Shown here one piece after another: positions 23,914 through 36,500 of a stretch of DNA of 64,000 nucleotides. Location: contig JAEHOE010000084.1 of NCBI GenBank assembly GCA_016858145.1, forward strand, positions 372,001 through 436,000, in the 5' to 3' direction. Numbering within the stretch: position 1 is the first letter of the stretch; the number at the start of each line of letters is the position of its first letter. A model generated the notes under the pieces. That model did not search any database. It was not told the origin of the DNA and worked only from the letters and a program-made list of their open reading frames with translations. A program made the translations under genes and the position numbers. The stretch comes from Edaphochlamys debaryana (lineage: Eukaryota; Chlorophyta; Chlorophyceae; Chlamydomonadales).

Positions 23914-24042
23914 GCAGGGGGGGGGCAGATCTTTCCGAGAATGACACCATGTCTCATCTGGATGGTGCTTGCGGAAAGCAGGGGGGGGGGCAGATCTTTC
24001 CGAAAATGACACCATGCCTCATCTGGATGGTGCTTGCGGAAA
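23914..24042. repeat. Tandem duplication, two 64/65-bp units
   Basis: Unit 1 (23914-23977) and unit 2 (23978-24042) each start GCAGGGGGGG, continue through CAGATCTTTCCGA and end GTGCTTGCGGAAA. They differ at two bases plus the length of the G run, so the duplication looks recent. Confidence 0.9.
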
Positions 24043-24112
24043 GGAGCCCAAATCCGGGTCTCACCAATAGAAACGGAGGTTTCATTGCGTAGTTATGGGG
24101 GGGCAAAGTTCT

Positions 24113-24674
24113 CGGTCGGTCGTCGGTCGGGGGGGCCCGGTGGGTTTCGTCGAAGGGGCCGCTTGGATTTTGTTCCAGCGGCCCAGGGCAATCTCCGGCA
24201 TCGGAAAGCAAGCTCTGAGCGTGTAGCAGGCATGGCCCTATGTTGGCGGGCCATTCAACCCCTTCCAGCAGTGCCCGCGGGTCGGGACATGTCGGCATGG
24301 CAACCCTTCGACGCACTCGTCGCTGCCCCAGGCCGTCACCCCGGTGCTCCCGAAGTCCTCCGCCACCCGCAAGCTTGCACCCCGCGCATTATATGTCAAG
24401 CACGGTCATAGCATCGCCCCTCAGTCCTAAGCTGACGGTCAATGGACGGGTCGGAGTCCATGGCATGGTCAATGGCTCCCGGCCAACTTGGGCAGCCGAC
24501 CATGGTGTGTGCGCCCAGCGATAGAGCACGCAGGAAGGAGCACATAGACCCAGGAATGGCTTAAAGTGGAGTAAAGGAAGGCCTTGTACGACAGTGTTGT
24601 ACACTGTACGGGTCGGTCGGTCGTCGGTCGGGGGTGGTCCAGGGGTTTTGGGGCATGGTGTCCGTGGGTTTCGT
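24113..24674. repeat. Pair of GGTCGGTCG-type elements
   Basis: GGTCGGTCGTCGGTCGGGGG occurs near 24114 and again near 24615. Each copy is followed downstream by GTGGGTTTCGT (about 24140 and 24664). The spacing inside the two copies differs by roughly 25 bases, suggesting an old dispersed or duplicated element. Confidence 0.5.
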
Positions 24675-25449
24675 TCCTGCCCCCCCCCTGTGCAAGGCGA
24701 GCAGCATCAAGGAAGATGATCCTGTGGGCGTGTGTGACAAGAGGTGGAGAGTCTAGAGCAGGCCAGTAGGCAGGGCAGTCATCGGCCAACGCTGGTTGTC
24801 AACGCTTGGCAGGTAGATAGTGCAAGAGCAATAGTGGGTGGCGGCGGCGTGTAGTGCATGATCGGCGTGGACTGGGAGCCATGTGGAATGCGTTGGGACG
24901 TTGCCCTGCGTGTAACCTTTGGCTTATGAGGGCCTGCTAGGGCCTCGTGAAGTTAATCAGCCGAAGCCTAACCTGCTGCAGCCAGGAGTGCGGGAGGTCA
25001 AGCAGAGTGACCTGGACGGTCCACCGCTGTGACGGCGCTGAGTGCTGCGGTGCACCGCGGCGTAGTCGCGTAGAGCCAGAGCCTCCCCTGCTTCCCCTTC
25101 CCGGCGTCGTCCTGACTACGCTGCATGGCCCCCGCGAGTACAGAACCCCCTTCACGACCATTGCCCCCCGGTCACGGATGCCCCATCCGTGCAAGGGAGG
25201 TCCATGCACGGGTCCTGCTCTCGTCCGCTCCCTCCTCCGCCGCTCGAGCCCATGCTACCAAACCGTTGTCCGGCGAGGACCTTCCACTCCGCCCCGCTGG
25301 CTGTTGCGTGCGTCGCGGCCATAGGCTTAGGCTGGAGCCATTTGCCGACAACTGCAGCCTGCGCGCCGCGGGGCACACCGCAGGGGCTTGAGCCCTTCCG
25401 CAGCTTGTGTGCACGTCACGGGACCCAATGTAGCCGTCAGCCGTTATCG

Positions 25450-25454
25450 TTACA
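25450..25454 (-). terminator. Candidate TGTAA polyadenylation signal, SmF gene
   Basis: TTACA on the plus strand gives TGTAA on the minus strand, 388 bp past the SmF stop codon. This is a plausible 3' UTR length for this kind of alga but only a five-base match. Confidence 0.35.
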
Positions 25455-25841
25455 GCGCAGTGAACGCCGCCACTGCCTTCGCCCTGCACACTGTTGCCGG
25501 AAACCAAAGCCCGCGCCAAGAGTGCGCGTGACCGGCGCCCAAAACCCATTACCCCGCCTCCCAACTGAGGCCCCCCGACAGCCCACCGCCGCTTTCCGAC
25601 CTCCCACCCCCCAAACCACAGCACGCCACCAGCCCCGAGAATCCCCACGCAGTCCGTTCGGTGCGAAGCGCCTGCACAAGGCACCATCCTCGCCATGGGA
25701 GTCGCTTCCTGGTGTTGCCCCCCGGGTGCACAGCAACTCCGCTTGCTCACGCCCTGTAGCTCTGCTCCGAAGCACGAGGTCTGCTTAAGCCTCCTGGCTG
25801 AGCCGCCGAACGCAGATGCCGCGCCCGATCCCTGGCTCCCG

Positions 25842-26096
25842 CTAGGACATTGGCTCGTCCTCTGGCACTCCTCGAAGGTACATGACGTTATTGCAGCGGA
25901 TAAGCACCTCCCCGAGCTGCCCGGTGAACTGGCCGTCAATGTACTCCTCCGTGCTCGCCAGCTGCAGGTTCATGTAAGCGTCCGTGGACACAAGGTAGCC
26001 CTTGTACTCCATGCCCCATTTAAGCTTGACGATGACCTGCTTCCCGGTCAGGTCCTGGAGAAAAGGCTTGGGATTAACCGGCACGAAGGCCGCCAT
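25842..26096 (-). CDS. SmF: Spliceosomal Sm protein F
   Basis: One uninterrupted exon of 84 residues from ATG at 26096 to TAG at 25842. It is one subunit of the heptameric Sm ring that assembles on U1, U2, U4 and U5 snRNAs in the nucleus. The Sm1 part is [20 protein letters not shown] followed by the highly conserved [19 protein letters not shown]. The Sm2 part is [16 protein letters not shown], with the Arg-Cys-Asn RNA-binding loop. Length and sequence match animal and plant SmF almost end to end. It ends in a short acidic stretch EDEPMS. Lack of introns is notable beside its heavily split neighbours but is natural for so short a gene. Confidence 0.97.
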   Translation of the reverse strand: MAAFVPVNPKPFLQDLTGKQVIVKLKWGMEYKGYLVSTDAYMNLQLASTEEYIDGQFTGQLGEVLIRCNNVMYLRGVPEDEPMS

Positions 26097-27351
26097 CGCG
26101 CACTGCGATGCTTCTACGTACTGCTAACGACTTTCGTGCAGGAGGGCGAGCGTCAAGAGTGGCGTCGCTGCGAGAGCGGATGCGAGGAGCAAGTCGGGTG
26201 CTCTACTTCACGGTCTGGGTAGATGTGTGCAGCGAAATGACGTCGCTTGCGCCAAAAAAATATTGACCCAGCGTTGAGTTGCGGGGTCCGGGTCCTGGGG
26301 GCCGCATGGAAGCGTGCCGTGCAAGTGGGGTTCGGGCGGGACAGGGACAAGGGGCCTCCCCCTCGAGCGCACTTCTCACTGCTGACAGGCGTGGGGCCGG
26401 CACTGAACCGTTCTGAGCGACGCTGGCCATCGAGGGCGGCAGCTTGCGGAGGCGGAGGAGTCCTGAGGAGCCGGCCCCCCCTGCTGCCCCCTGCGCACGT
26501 CTTCACAGTTCACACGCACACAGTCCCAGGCGGTCCTCGACCCCCCACCCAGGATCAGGGACTGGTAGCTGCGAAATACTATTGACGCTGCTTGTGTTAG
26601 GCTGTCCCCTCCACGGAGGCTCTCCGGGGCCCAAGGCGACGAGGCCGTGGCCGTGGCGATGCCGAGCATCGCGGGAGACATGTACTGTTCCGGAGGCAAC
26701 CCGCAGGAGACGTGCTTGATGCATCATCATGCGCATCAACAAGGAGGGGGGCGGGATGAGGGGCCCTCGTTTGGCAGGGCAAGGAGAGACGAAGCGGGCG
26801 GGAAAGGGGCGGAAGACAGGAAGTTGCACAGTCCGTACGATCGGGACGAGAGCGACATAAGCCGTTCCGGCTTTAAAGTCGTGCCATACTTCCACCGCTG
26901 ACAGGATACGACTGCAGAAATATGCTGCCTTCGGTACCTTGCGCCCAAACTCGTGCCATCGTCTAGGCGCTTGCCGTGAGCACCCCTCCTCAATCCCGCA
27001 AACCCACGGAGCATCCACGTAGTAAAGCTAGCGCGACCATCCTCTGGTTCAGCAAGGCGGGAGCAGGTCGCAGCACATCGCAGGTCGTGCAACGGGTATT
27101 TGCCAGCTCTGACGTGAGGCCATCAGAAGCAGGTACGTCGCGTTGCTGGGGATGTGTGTTATGACATGAGCATAACAGCTGCCCGAGGTATCCCAGCGCA
27201 GCTGCCTCGCGCATGCCATGCGCATGTCCCACCGCTTTCCTCTGTGATAGGAGCGCGGCTCAGCGGACGGCCGCATGTCTTGCTCGGTCTCACCTTATCC
27301 ACGCTGCTGCTGCCCTCCCCTGCCAACCATCGCCTGTGGCCCTCCAGCACG
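26097..27351. promoter_or_regulatory. Divergent intergenic region, SmF / coiled-coil protein A
   Basis: This 1.26-kb stretch holds both upstream regions. An A-run followed by TATT (26254-26264) and a nearby TGACGTC-like site (26239-26245) are the most promoter-like marks near SmF. Long open frames on both strands show no recognisable domain and are not called as genes. Confidence 0.4.
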
Positions 27352-30300
27352 ATGGCCGGCTCCTTCCGGGCCTCAGCCGACGGCGGCCCCGGCAGCGGCG
27401 GCTCGACGCCACGCTCGCTCCGCTCCTCCCTGACGGGCGGCTCCTCGCGAGCCCTACTCAGTCCTACACGTCAGCGACCGCCTCTAATCCACAGCAACAG
27501 CGCCGTCCGCCTGAGCTCCCCGGGGACGACCGGGTCGGGTTTGCCCACGCCACCCTCGGCTCTTACCAACGGCTCCCTGCCACGTTCAGCCTCGGGCTCC
27601 GGCGCGGCACTGGACCAGCTTCCGGGCTTGCGTGAGCCCCGAGAGCCCAGGTGAGCCCGCCCGGCCGTTAGCATGCCCGTTACCTGCAAAGGCCGTTGCC
27701 AGCTGTTGCTTGATGTTTGATTTCGGTCAAGGCGGTAAAAGCGGTTTTTGACATTGCAGGCCCCCCGCCAGTCCCATGGGCCTCCGCCGCTCCACCAGTG
27801 AGTTAAGGCGAACCCGCCAGGGAAGTCAGAGCGTCCCCCGTTCTGCCGTGACCTGGTCGACTGGCCTTCGGCAGTCCCTGATCCTTGCCCTACCTCTATC
27901 CCGTGCCCCGTGCAGCCCTGACCCGCGCCGAGGGCGGCAGTGGCGCCGCCTCGCCCAAGGAGTCCCTGCTGGTGCCCGGCGGGGGCTCCCTGCTGCCCGG
28001 CTCCAACACGGACACGCTGTTTGCGCTGCGGAAGGACCGCAGCGCCCTGCAGCAGGACAAGGTGGGGCAGGCGGGGCGGAGGCTGGAGGGAGGGCCAGTA
28101 GGGGAAGGGAGGGACAGTACGGAGGGGAAAGGGAGGGTCAGTAGGGGAAGGGATCCGGGGTCTGTCGGGTGTCTACGTGGCGGTCATTGCCTTAGGCAGA
28201 GCAGCGAGCCACGGCAAGCAACGGGCCACGCAGCGCCTCAGCAGAGAACGCGGCTGGGCTGCGGCGGCCATGTCAGCTCAAGAAGGGTACGGAGATCAAA
28301 CGGGCGCTTCGCCCGGGGTCAGCACCGCAGAGTTTAGACGCGCTCTCTCTGCGGACTTACCGGACTTACCGTACGCTGGGTTAAAGCAAAGCGCTTTGCA
28401 GCGCAGAGCACGATGGCACGCTTGGCTCCGGACCGCTGGGTGAACGGGTGGCAACGATGAGGTTAGACGCCCTCTCGCCTCCTCACCGTGCCCCCCCCCC
28501 TCCACCACACACATCCCATCCCAGAGCGCTCTGCTCCTGAACAAGCGGCGCCTGGAGGGCCTTCTGCGCAAGATGCTGGACGGACCGCTGGCCGGCAGCG
28601 GCGCGGCGGGGGGCGGCGGGGGCACGGACGAGGACTGCAGCAGCCCCGTGGGCAGCCCGGGGCCGGGGACCGGCTCGCCGCTGCCGGTGCTGCCGCGAGG
28701 CGCCAACCTACGGCAGGCCGTGGCCAAGGTGGGCCTGGCTAGCGTGCAGAGCACCGTAGGCCCCCAGCCTGCGGTTACTGTCCGGGTTCCCTAGGGCTGT
28801 CCAGCGCAGAACCTCACGCACTTTTGCACCCAAGGGCCAGCACCCTTCACGACTGATCCTGAGCTGCGGAGGCGCTCTGGCCCCGAGTGCGCGGGGCCAT
28901 GCCGATTACCACACCGCACGCCCCCATACGTGTCGTGCCTCCATGCTCAGGCCCTGGACGACAGCAGCCTGCTCGAGAAGCAGATGGCAGCGGCCCCGGC
29001 CGTGGGCGCAGCGGCCTTCATCACGTCAGGTGGGGCATTATCACCTTGGTTGGGCAGCGCGCACGGCTTGGACGCGGGGTCGGCGGCTGGGGCCGCTGCG
29101 TTCAGGCCGTCAGGCCGGAGTTGGCAGGTGGTGCTGTCGGAGCAGGACGGCTGACACCGCGCTTGCTTGTTGGCCTGCTCAATGTTTCTGAACGCTGCAG
29201 CGGAGGTGGATTCACGGGTCAAGGAGATGACGGCTAGAATGCAGGAGATGCAGGTGCGGGCTGGCTTCGAGCCTTGGGCCCTCTAGATCGGGATGGGCTG
29301 GCACCAGGGGCCTGAGAGGGGAACCTGTACACGATAAGCTTGTTTCGACAGTCGTGCACGAATGCCCCTCTCCGCACCTTGGCATACCCAACGCCTGCAG
29401 TTGGACCCCGAGGTGGCGGTGTCGTGGCTCGAGCGCCGGCGAGCCGGCGTGCGGGTTACGACCGACGCGTCTCACAACCCTCCCACCTCCCCCCGCCCCC
29501 CTCTTCCCCCAGTTGGACCACGAGGTGGCCGTGTCGCGGCTGGAGGGGGAGCTGAGCTACCGCAAGACGCAGGCGGCCGCCACCATCGCGGGCCTGCAGA
29601 AGCAGCTGGTGGACATGCAGGTGGGTGGGGACTGGAGAGGGGGCGGAGGGGGGTGGGAGGGCATGTGCGTGTGCATTGGGGGCACGTGCCTGGGCATAGT
29701 GGCTCATGAGGCGGAGCAGAAGCAGCTGGTGGACATGCAGGTGGGGATTCTGAGTGAGATGGTGATCAGCTCTCCCGGGGTGTGGGACCGATGGAGGTAC
29801 CGTATGCAATTCGGAGCGCAGGAAGGGTGCGCAGCGGTTGTGGCTGAGAGATGGCGTCTGTTAGGCTCGTGTGTGCCTCATGTTACGGTCCTGCCCCTCA
29901 GGAGGAGCTGGCGCAGGCCCGACGGCAGGGCCTGCAGCACGAGACGTCGCAGGGACAGATCAAGGAGCTGCAGAAGGAGGTGGGCCGCGGGGGAGGGCCC
30001 TGGGTTGAGGGGCAGACAGTTGGTTGGCGGAGCCGTGCTGGCTGCTGCAGCGCCTGCGCTTGACGTGCCCAGACGGCGACGCGTACAGCCCCTCATGAGA
30101 ATGATGACCTCCTCAATTGCATGAACGACAAGGCCTTTTCAGGGACTGTAAGCACTTAGAACGTTCCAACTCCAAATTGCGAGGGACCTCATCAATGCCT
30201 GCTGCTCCGCATCGGCCCTCTCCGCAGGCGTCGGAGCTGCGGCAGCAGGTGTCTCGGCTGCAGGGGGCTCTGAGCGACCGCACGCGGCAGCTGTCGGACG

Positions 30301-31294
30301 CCAAGGACATGATGGGCCTGGACCGATGTGAGCCCGGATCAAGATTCAGAATCGGAGGCCTGGATCTAGAACTGGCCCTTGGGCGTAGGGGAGCACTTGG
30401 GCAAGGCAGGGCGGTCTCGGCCTGGCCCAGGGGCGCATTGAGCCATCCTTCCCGCCTCACCCACCCCACGAGTCTTACCCCTTCTCCGTCAACCCCGTCC
30501 CTGTCCTCCTTGTCTTGACTCTCCAGCCACGGTCAACACCCTGATTGAGATGCTCAAAGAGCAGCTGAGGGACGCCAACGCCACGGTGGCGTCCAGGTCG
30601 CAGCGCATCAGCGAGCTGGAGTACATGTGAGCGGCCTTGGGTGGGCCCTGGCTGGGCCTGCGGCGGCCTTGGGGGGGCCTTGCGGGGGCCTTGGGGGGCC
30701 CTGCGGCGGCCTTCGGGCCGTCGTCCTCTGGGGGCGGGTGCAAGTCAGGCCGCATCGCGGCGACGGCTGAGAGCTGGCGCACGACAGGGGCGCGGGGCGC
30801 GGCACTGGGCAGGGCTGACCACAGCGGCGGAGTCCCGCCTCTGCCCGGTGTGCTCTCCGCCCTAGCTTCCGCACCCAAACATTCGGACCCCTGAGGCGCG
30901 GCCTTGTGAAACACCTCGTTTGCCCGGATGCCCAACCCCCAGGGTGGTCCACCGCGACCTGCTGCTCTCCCAGGCGGAGGACCGCTTCGTTCGCGCCCGC
31001 GCCGCCGAGTCGGCCCGCGACACCGCCCACGCGGCCTGGGAGTCGGTGGCGCACACCGTGGCGGCGCACGCGGCGGCCGTGGGGAGCGGCGGCGGCGCGT
31101 TCGGGGAGCACAAGGTGACGTTCAAGACCGGCCCCGGCAGCTTTAGCGCGGGCAAGGCCAACGGGAGCAGCAGCGGCGGCGGCGGCGGCAGCGGCGGAGG
31201 GCACCTGGGCATGCCGAAGCCCAGCGGCGCGCTGGCCCCGTACGACAGCTACGGGGCGGACGCCTTTGAGGATCCTTCGGACGACGACGAGTGA
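27352..31294 (+). CDS. Coiled-coil protein A
   Basis: Function not recognised. Eleven exons, 518 residues: 27352-27650, 27760-27797, 27916-28061, 28525-28728, 28951-29029, 29201-29253, 29513-29620, 29902-29979, 30228-30327, 30527-30626, 30943-31294. The N-terminal ~100 residues are Ser/Pro/Gly-rich and probably disordered. Then come heptad-like helices: LFALRKDRSALQQDK, LLLNKRRLEGLLRKML, EVAVSRLEGELSYRKTQAAA, ELRQQVSRLQGAL and LIEMLKEQLRDANATV. The C-terminus is Gly/Ser-rich and ends in the acidic DPSDDDE. The protein is paralogous to coiled-coil protein B on the opposite strand (tail to tail). They share DK/LLLNKRRLEG, ALDDS and ELSYRKTQAAA-type blocks, with introns at the same places (after DK and before ALDD, phase 0). 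A cytoskeletal, basal-body or scaffold role would be a guess. Confidence 0.72.
29401..29740 (+). repeat. Partial exon copies flanking exon 7 of coiled-coil protein A
   Basis: Exon 7 is 29513-29620. At 29401-29433 its first 33 bases recur with four changes (LDPEVAVSWLE against LDHEVAVSRLE), directly after a CAG acceptor. At 29713-29740 its last bases recur (EQKQLVDMQ), directly followed by a GTGGGG donor. Confidence 0.8.
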
Positions 31295-33521
31295 GGATTG
31301 GGGCCGTCGACGACGGAGGGGCGAAACGGGAGCTCGAGGGCGGGCCTTCCCCGTTGGATTCGAGGGTGAAGGTGGTGAACCGGGCGGGTAGCGTTGGAAG
31401 TCACGGACGTACGTGGGAGGAACTCAACACAACGCCCTGACCCCATCGCCGAAGAGGCGGAGGGTGGCCAACCTCAGAGACAGTTTCAGCAAAATGAGCG
31501 ATCAGAGATCAGGATACCAACTGCCAACCGGCTGGCTCGCAGGGTGGGCGTTGGAGGGTGATGGAGACAGGATAGAGACGACAGGTGCTGCTTAACTGCA
31601 TAGCCGGCGGACTACAGAGATGTGGCCGCACGCTGCTACGTTAACGTTAACGATGCTGTGCGTTGCCATGGTACTCGGACCGTATTGTAGAACAGTCGGC
31701 ACGCTTGTTACCTTTCTATTGGCCTCTCAACATGGGGGCATGGGGTACTCGGGGCGGCAAGCAGATGGTACCAGATGCCACTTTCGACGGTCTGGTCTGG
31801 TCTGGTCTGGTCTCGTCTGGTCTGATCCGGTCTGGCCTGGTCTGGTCCCAGCACTTGCCGTCGCACGTCGTGCATCCGGTGCATGGCTTCACGACGCCTG
31901 ACCCTTTCAGACCCTTGACGCCTTTGAGACTGGAACAGTGGAACTGCTTCACTGCCGGTACTGATATGACGCTTGGACCTAGCGCAGTAGCGCGCTTTTC
32001 CTTGGGCTTCTGGGAGACGGGAGACTTGGTGCCTGGACATCATGACTAGACGGTTGCGAAGCGGCTGCCGGGGGGGAGGGGCGAAGCGGCATCTGCTGCC
32101 CGTGTGCCTCTGAAGTTGCTTTCCATGTCCAGCTCGCGAGCCCCCACGATGCCTCGCCGCCTGGCGTGGCATCGCGGGGGAGGCCATGCCAGCGAGCAAT
32201 GACTCCGGAAGGGACTTGGGGACGTTTCATGGCCGTTTGGTTACAGACACGGCCTGGGCACGTCAAGGAGAGGCTTGGGTGCCTCACCCTTTAGGGCCAA
32301 CTGCTGAAGTCTCCTCTAGCCAGACGCCCTGACTGGACGCCCTGGCCTGTGCCACGGCCCTTCCTGCATCACTCAGTTGCTGCCCAAGACGGGCCCCCGC
32401 AACGCAACTGGCATTGTTCAGCACCTAGCATTGTGCCCACGTGCTCCTCCGCATCAGCACTTGCGGAGCGCACGTGAGCGCCCTTTCCCATGAACACGAA
32501 CAGTCCTGGGCTTCGATGCCCAGCGCCCGAACGCCCCGACACAGATGCCTCGCCGCTGTAGCCCACCCGGCCTAAGCATCCCACACAAGGCGGCCTCCAC
32601 ACCCATCGCCGACGGTTCCATCCAGGTGCTCAACACACCCCACCGTCCGTCAAGTGCCCCCAAAACCATCCCGACACAAACGGCCGGTCCGCCCACGGAC
32701 GCCGTCAGCGGATGCGTTAAGAATGCGTGCCTGTCGTAAGCCCACGGAATGCAGCAAACTTGAACGGGGCTCAGGGTTCATGTGCGCCATAGCGCGCGGC
32801 GTCTTGTATGCGACTCCCTGCCGCCGCCTTCGCCAGGTGGAACCCTGTACCCCACAAACGGATTCTGCTCCTGATTAATCTCCAACCTGCGCGCGGTCCG
32901 GAATAACAGCTATTGGCTGCCCCGGTTTTAGGATGGCGCTCCTTGCTGCTCGCCAAGCCCTGCTAGCCAGCAAACAACGGTTCAACACACCAACATTCGC
33001 ACACATGGCCACACGGGGAATGCAACCTGCCATGAGGCGCAAAGCCCAGACTAAGGCAAATGGCCGTCAAAACCCACCCCTCTCTTGCTCATACGTAGAA
33101 CCCCGATGCTCGTCGGTATATACATGCAGAGCCTCCACGCGGTCACGGCCTTACGCATATAGCGCCCGCATCACCACGCAGCTTCGCTCACGGTTAGCGT
33201 TTGTAAATGCAACCAAGCTCGCCAACCCCATGCATCCAGCCCCGTCCTGCCAAGCATCATGCGCCACTGCTGGCGCCCACCCCCCTGCCAGGCCCACCAT
33301 CCCGGCGGGCCGGCCAGAGCACATCCCTGCCCTCAATTCTCCCCGCACTTCACCGTCTCCTGCACCAAACCCGTAGCGTCCTGCACAACGGCAGGAGCCT
33401 TGCACGGCACGAAGTCTAGAGCGGCGTCACCGTGCAGCCGCCCGCCTCCTGGGCGCATGCCCAAAGCCTCCCACGTGCTTGCCCTCACAGGCCGCGCACG
33501 GTCAGCTGCTTACGATTGCGT
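31295..33521. other. Convergent intergenic region between coiled-coil genes A and B
   Basis: About 2.2 kb, bounded on both sides by stop codons, so it should consist mostly of two 3' UTRs plus spacer. An open frame starting at ATG 32933 has no recognisable domain and is left uncalled. It contains the GGTCT simple repeat at 31789-31848. Confidence 0.4.
31789..31848. repeat. GGTCT pentanucleotide repeat
   Basis: About twelve slightly degenerate copies of GGTCT (variants GGTCTC, GATCC and GGCCT) run without a break. Confidence 0.9.
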
Positions 33522-36500
33522 TTAGCCGCAGAAGCCCTTCTTCTTGCTCATGAGAGCCTTGAGGTCCTTGATGTCTCGCTCCAGCTGCATAACCTGTGGC
33601 GGCGCAGGGTTTTGAGCCAGGGGCGGGTCGCGTACCGTAAGCACACTTGCAACGCTCGCAGGCTGCCAGTAGTACAGTCGGCACTCCTCCTACGTTATGC
33701 CCCAGACCCTGCCTCCCCGGACCGCCCGCCGCATGCGCCCCGTCCCTGCCCCGGAAGTTCTCCCCGCTGCTCCCAACAAGCGAGCCTGGGCGCCGTCCCC
33801 GTCCCTCCCCTGGTTGCGCTCTGCCGCTCTCCCACCTGCTGCTCGAGCTCTCCCACGCGCACGGTGCGCGCCTTGAGCTGCGACTCGAGGTCCGAGATCT
33901 TGGCGGCCCAGTCGGCCTTCTCCTTCTTGGCCTTGCCGGTCGCCTCGCTCAGCTCCGTCTGCACCGCCTCCATCTGCTGCTGCGCCTCCTCCAGCGCCTT
34001 CTCCTTGGCCTTGAGCAGCTCCGCGGCCTTGGCCTGCGCCGACGCCTCGTCCGCCTCCACGCGCTTGGTGAGCTCCTGTGCGCGGAAGAGGGGCAGGGGC
34101 AGGTGTGAGATTGTTGTGAATGCAGTGCTTGTGGCTTGTGTGCGGTTGATATAAGTGCATACAGGACCACGCTGCAAGCCTGATTGGGGTGACGGGGTGC
34201 AAGTGCAGGGCTGGAGCAGGGACTGGGGCAGGGCGTGGCCTTGGCCATGCACCTTACTAAGCTGCAGCCTGCCGTACGGCGTACGTGGCCCCTCACCTGC
34301 AGCCGCCCCTCCAGCTCGCTCTGCTTGGCCTCCAGCTCCGCCGCGCGCGCCTTGGCCTCCTCCAGCTCGCGCCGGGCCTGCTCCTTGGCCTGCTCCTCCA
34401 GGCTCTTGGCCAGCATCGCCAGCGCCTCAGCCATCGCGAGCGAGGCCGCAATCTCCTCCGCGGCCGCGACCGCCTCTTCCATGACCGACTCCCGGGCCTC
34501 CTTCATCACAGCCTCCAGCGCGGCGGCCTCGGCGGCCTTGGCCGCGGCATCCGCCTCCGCCGCGGCCTGCGCGGCGGCCTCCTCGACCGCCACCTCCACC
34601 GCGACCGACGCGAACGCCGCGGCCTTGGCGCTCTGCGCCTCGACCTCGAAGGCAGTGGCCATATCCGAGGCCTTCTTGGCCGCCTCCTCGGCCGCCTTTT
34701 TGGCCTCCTCCTCCGCCTTGGCCTTCGCCTCGGCCGCCGCTTTCGCCTCGGCCTCGGCCTTGGCGGCCGCCTCCTCCTTGGCCTTGTACTCGCTGATGAT
34801 GTTGTCGCGCTGCACCATGCCGTGCTCCAGCTCAGCCACCTTGGCCAGCAGCGCCTTCTTCTCCTCCTCCAGAGCCTTCTTCTCCTCCTCCAGCTGCACG
34901 ATCTTCTTCTGCAGCTGCTCCAGTTGCTCCTTGACCGAGCCTGGGGGGCGGGGCGGCGGATGGGGTTGGTCAGGGGCTCAAGCCAAGCCAAGCCCGCCCT
35001 GCCTCTGTGCACACCAGCCGCCTGCCCGCATTTGCGAAGGGCTGAACAGCCAAGGCATCGGGCGAAACGCCAGCCACCACCACTCCACAGCCCACGCTGC
35101 AAGCCAGCGCCCTAGCGCGCGCACCTGTGAGCATGTCCTTGGCCTCCTTGAGCTGCTGCGTGAGCGAGGCAATCTTGCCGGTCAGCTCCTTGACCTGGAA
35201 CTCCAGGTGCCCCTCCAGCTCCTGGGCCTTGCGCCGCAGCCTGTGGAGCAAAGCGCCAGCCCGGGACAAACTTGAGCCTCCAAGCCCTGCACCCTTGCTT
35301 CGCCGGGGCCTCAAAACAACCCTGCCTCCAGTGCCCCGAGGGAAGCATGGCCACCCTCCCGTGCCCGAGCCCGGCCCCACCGCTCGTTCTCGTCCTGCGC
35401 CTCCTGCAGCTGCTTCTGCAGCCCCGCCGTGACCGCCGCCGCCTGCGTGCGGCGGTACGCCAGCTCGCTCTCCATGCGCGCCATGAGCCCGTCACGCTCG
35501 GCCGTGACTTTGGCAAGCTTGTCCGAGAGCTCGTTGATCTTCGTCTCCGCCTCCAGCACGGACAGGCCCGCTGCGTTGCCGCCGCTGCCGCTGAGCTTGT
35601 TGTCCAGAGCGCGCGAGTCGTCCAGGGCCTGGGAGTGCGAGCATGTAGGAGTTGGGTGGACAGATGAGGCAGGGCTCAGGGTTGTAGGGGCACGACCACA
35701 ATGTGGTGCATGCACGCGGCCTGTGCCTTGGCGCGCATATGCGTACAGCTTAAACGCGCCTCTCCACGAGGGCTTCTGCAGGAACGGGCCAGCCGCCGAA
35801 GCCAACAATCCGCACGCACGCACCTTGAGGATCTTGGAGTGCCCGTCCAGCTGCAGCCCAGCAATGCCCAGGATTTTGGACAGGATCGCCTCTAGTCGCC
35901 GCTTATTGACCAGGAGCATTTGCTGTGGGGGTGGGACGCAGGGGTGGCGTCAGGGGTTACAAGATCGGCCCAGGCAGCATCAGCAGAAGCGGCGGGGAAA
36001 TTCCCGGCCTAACCCTCGCCACGGCAACTCCCAACACAAAGCTCCAGATGAGGCGCCATCCTAGGTGCGAGCACCGACTGCAACCCACGGCCCCCATGCC
36101 CAGCACGCAACAGCTGCACCGGCTGCTTACCTTGTCCGACAGAAGCGCGTTGCGCTCCCGCTTAAGGAGCATGACGTCATCGGCTAGCGTCTCAGGCGCC
36201 TTGGCGTACGCCAGCGCCTGCACGTGTGTGTTGTGCATGCGCACCTCAGACACGGCTGCGGAGTGGAAAGGGGCGGAGGTAGGGTGAGATGCACAGCTGC
36301 GTGAGGGGCCTGGAGTGCTGATAGGGTTGCAGGGAGCCGGCTGCGTCATGGGGTGACAACGTCTGGGCGAGAGGAGATACGAGCGGGGAGCCGGCGTGCT
36401 AGGCAGGATGATAGACTCACTCTCGGGACGTGCGTGTCGCGTCTTCTCGTCCACTTGTACCCTGCGGAGGTCAACGTTGGCGGTGGCGGTGATTACATTG

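Larger units (their letters stand above)
23274..25841. other. Gene-poor repeat-bearing intergenic region
   Basis: A stretch of 2.57 kb between glycosyltransferase 2 and SmF. No exon chain or known domain was found on either strand. It contains a 64-bp tandem duplication (23914-24042) and two copies of a GGTCGGTCGTCGGTCGGGGG-type element, each followed within a few tens of bases by GTGGGTTTCGT (from about 24113 and from about 24610). The right end should hold the SmF 3' UTR. Confidence 0.4.

Noticed and set aside
25172..25939. 255-residue minus-strand frame overlapping SmF
   Set aside because: Shadow of SmF in another frame and of GC-rich spacer; SmF is unmistakable in its own frame.
32933..33376. 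147-residue plus-strand ORF starting with a real ATG
   Set aside because: Low-information composition, no domain, and it lies where the 3' UTR of coiled-coil gene B is expected.
34285..35275. Plus-strand frames of 276 and 346 residues opposite coiled-coil gene B
   Set aside because: Leu/Arg- and Ala/Ser-rich mirrors of the Ala/Glu/Lys helix exon; they run through confirmed splice sites and have no independent signal.
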